64,000 bases of DNA. Source: Pseudoips prasinana. Its lineage: Eukaryota; Arthropoda; Insecta; Lepidoptera; Nolidae. Both the position numbers and the translations under genes were made by a program. The first letter of the stretch is position 1, and each line of letters begins with the position of its first letter. The stretch lies in NCBI GenBank assembly GCA_951640165.1, contig OX621251.1, positions 30,280,893 to 30,344,892 of the forward strand, in the 5' to 3' direction. Positions 61,646 through 64,000 of the stretch are shown piece after piece. Below the pieces are notes generated by a model, which was given only the letters and a program-made list of their open reading frames with translations, was not told where the DNA came from and made no database searches.

Positions 61646-61820
61646 CTCTAGCACGAGTTCCTGCAGTTTACTTACTCGACCACACGTACAGTTTCCTCCC
61701 ATACATTGAGCACCAGCGCCTCTCGCGGAAACTATTAAGAACTAAAACTCTGGTGCTCAATGTATGGGACGAAACTGTATGTGTGATCGAGTAAGTAAAC
61801 TGCAGGAACTCGTGCTAGAG
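61646..61820. repeat. Long hairpin, ~70-bp arms
   Basis: 61646-61715 (from CTCTAGCACGAGTTCCTGCA to ATACATTGAGCACCAG) pairs with 61751-61820 (CTGGTGCTCAATGTAT to TGCAGGAACTCGTGCTAGAG) with few mismatches, around a 35-bp loop. Non-coding. A MITE or fold-back origin is likely. Confidence 0.88.
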
Positions 61821-62235
61821 GCACTGTTTGTGGCGCAGTAGCTGTGCCAGATTGGCAGGAGTCAGAAATAGGGCAATCCAGTGCCCTCCCAGGGTACGTG
61901 TCCCGACCATCTGGGAACGGCGCAAACGAGGGACACCGTAGTATTATACACGCGTTCCTTAGGCTCCCCCCATGACGATAAACCCACCCGCAGACACTTT
62001 TATGCACAAGTATTGCCCTTTCCATATAAACAAAAGGCGATTTGGATGTCATTACTACGTATCCAAATTCGCATAGTTACTAACTAATTTACACATTAAA
62101 AAGTTTGAAAACCGCACTAAGTCTCAGCTTTAGTAAAGTGAACATGCATTTGCTTCTATTCATGTGCATATGTTCTTGAAAGATGTTCGTAAAAAAAACT
62201 TATTTATTTATTCAGAAAACAATTCTTATTCTTTA

Positions 62236-62556
62236 CTAGGTGTGCCCCGCGGTTTTACCCGCGTAAAATTTTATAAATTATCACAGGTCCTCTGCCGTAA
62301 GTGATAGCGTGATAATATGTAGCCTATATGTTGACGCGTCCTCTTAGTAATATTCATGCAAAATTTGAAGTAAATCCATGCAGTACTTTTAGAGTTTAGC
62401 CCGGACATACATACAGACAAACAGACACACAGACAAAAATTCTAAAAACTATATGTTTGGCTTCGACTTCGATTGTAGATCACGCCCCAAGTATCCTTTA
62501 AAAAAAATATTCAATGCACAGTTTTGATTTTCCTACGATTTTATTATATGTATAGA
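62236..62556 (+). repeat. Dispersed repeat family A, copy 3
   Basis: CTAGGTGTGCCCCGCGGTTT to TTTTATTATATGTATAGATT, close match to 4971-5284, with an extra CACACAGACA in the CAGACA tract. Confidence 0.82.
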
Positions 62557-63276
62557 TTGCACACAGAATATATAATAATATGTCGGGAACAGGGCCACAT
62601 CATTATAATAAAATATAGAAATAACTCTTCAGTACTTGATTTTGTTTAATTAACAACTTTATAACTTATTTCCCCAATCACTTTCACTAATTAATTATTA
62701 ATAGCACCATAGCAACACTATATAAGACAGGCACGGTACTGCATGTGTATCGGCCGACTGTCGACGAACGAGTCCCCTCTTTTTTTTACATGACGCGTGT
62801 AGTCTCTCGGCTTTTACTGCTTCACCGGACAGTAGGGGTGAGCGTGGGCTCTAACCGCCTAGCAAAATATAAAACTACAAACTGAGTACCCGCGCCGGAG
62901 GCCACCCCCTGTGGGGTTCGAACCTCGGCTCTGGGCGGGGAGAGGGCGAGAGATCGTGGTTTTTAGGGATGTTTTGTGCAATTGTCGCTCTACGTTAATA
63001 CGCGACGCGGGCCTCGCTTCCGGTTTAGGTCCGGAGCGGGCATTTCATCGGATCGAATGTCCCCTCTGTCCGGCATGCATCGCCTTTTATATAGGAAATA
63101 CAGCGAACGTCGGCTAGCGACAGGCGCAGCTGCAGGCGCAGCTACAACAGCTGCTCATTAGCCGTTGCACCTGTTGTTTACCAATGTAGTTGCGACGCCG
63201 TCATATACATTTTATACATGTGTATTTGTAAATTAATGTAACTGCTAGCTTAACTCAATGATAAGTTTTCTTCCAG
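62557..63276. other. Intron sequence, GC-rich patch, nothing recognised
   Basis: 62740-63130 is GC-richer than its surroundings and includes GAGGCCACCCCCTGTGGGGT (an R5-like block) but no readable gene or tRNA. Confidence 0.35.
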
Positions 63277-63319
63277 CAAACCACAAACACTGACTGACAC
63301 TGATACAATTTTACAATAG
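63277..63319 (+). other. Candidate alternative terminal exon of the host gene
   Basis: A good acceptor (GTTTTCTTCCAG) ends at 63276. Spliced from the exon 11 donor it is phase-compatible, adds 14 residues beginning NKPQTLTDTD and meets a stop at 63317-63319. The result would lack the UBAN and zinc finger. It has no sequence similarity to the family, so it may be chance. Confidence 0.2.
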
Positions 63320-63377
63320 TATTTGAATATTCTCCATCGGATGATGGAGGAGGCCTTTACCCAACAAGGGTATTGTT

Positions 63378-63603
63378 ATAACTAGCGGCCCAGTACGTGC
63401 TTCGCTACGCTTTTAAGTATTAGTACAAATTGTTTGTATATGGGAGTATAGAAAGATGGTGATTTTACACTTTTTCAAGACTTTTTTTTAATTTTCTCCA
63501 CGTATAAACCTTCCCTGGACTTCCACGGATAATTCAAGAGCAAAATTTGCCTAATCTGTAAAGGCGTTGTTGAGTTATAATATTACAACGAAAAGTGGCA
63601 TTG

Positions 63604-63634
<31 letters not shown>

Positions 63635-63640
63635 GATTTA
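63378..63640 (-). repeat. Dispersed repeat H, copy 2 with (TA)n
   Basis: Reverse complement of 46131-46400: CTAGCGGCCCAGTACGTGCT, AACCTTCCCTGGACTTCCAC, AAAGGCGTTGTTGAGTTATA and a (TA)n run at 63607-63634. Confidence 0.75.
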
Positions 63641-64000
63641 AGAGATATTATAAATAATACTAACGTTAAATTATAAGTACCCTGACTTAAATGTAATACC
63701 AACTAACATTGTAATATATATCGAAAGTGAGATTTGGATTAAATGAAATTATTATGATTTGAATATAAACTATCTTACATACTAGGAAGTAAAATACAAG
63801 TAATAAAATAGAATAACAAACAAAACTACAATGGCTTATAATTAATTAAATTAATAAAATGTAAATAACAATTTAAAAAATGTCCTAGTTTTTGTGTGAA
63901 AGAATAACTAACATCCGTCCATTCTCACAAAGTATTCTCGCATTAATAATATTAGTAGCATAGGAAACACACTTAAAAATTCTAAAACACTTGTAACCTC

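Noticed and set aside
24101..64000. CRISPR arrays, bacterial operons, phage or plasmid features
   Set aside because: Nothing of the kind. Gene structure with GT-AG introns, SINEs and insect retroelements shows a eukaryotic genome.

Overview
The window looks like a piece of a lepidopteran (moth or butterfly) genome. The evidence is an intron-rich host gene with insect-style GT-AG introns, and a dense load of the mobile DNA usual in Lepidoptera: tRNA-headed SINEs, a 5S-derived SINE, PIF/Harbinger MITEs, CR1-like and I-like LINEs, Gypsy and BEL/Pao elements. The species cannot be named from the sequence.

One host gene on the + strand runs through almost the whole window. Eleven coding exons can be placed by reading frame and splice sites: 1154-1354, 38543-38785, 39868-40077, 42436-42546, 44423-44524, 45349-45477, 54921-55022, 57879-58018, 59083-59232, 60019-60140 and 61365-61476. 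Joined phases are consistent throughout and give about 540 codons of a coiled-coil protein. It is best read as the insect NEMO/IKK-gamma/optineurin homologue (kenny): an N-terminal LIR-like motif, a NEMO-type IKK-binding coiled coil in exon 2, then long coiled coils. Exon 11 stops where the ubiquitin-binding UBAN segment should begin, so the 3' end of the gene lies beyond the window.

Nearly everything else is intronic mobile DNA. Intron 1 (37.2 kb) holds, from left to right: small TIR elements and SINEs; a two-ORF CR1-like LINE (about 5.4-10.2 kb, + strand); nested SINE/MITE/repeat wreckage with a 69-bp minisatellite (11-17.5 kb); an mdg1-like Gypsy element with identical LTRs (18.0-24.0 kb, - strand); a Harbinger-like DNA transposon (24.1-28.1 kb); more SINEs; and a full-length I-like LINE with a 13-bp target duplication (32.0-37.4 kb, - strand). 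Introns 2-5 contain MITEs, SINEs, a 5S-derived SINE and a pogo-like relic. Intron 6 contains a BEL/Pao element with identical LTRs and an envelope gene of baculovirus-F type (46.4-54.8 kb, - strand). Introns 7-10 hold shorter SINE, LINE and MITE fragments.

Three of the four large retroelements lie antisense to the host gene. Both LTR elements have identical LTR pairs yet carry coding defects. The most interesting items are the env-bearing BEL/Pao provirus with a substituted reverse transcriptase active site, the Gypsy leader ORF that predicts a myristoylated one-pass membrane microprotein, the intact I-like LINE, and the CTG target duplications shared by a Harbinger-like element and a MITE family.
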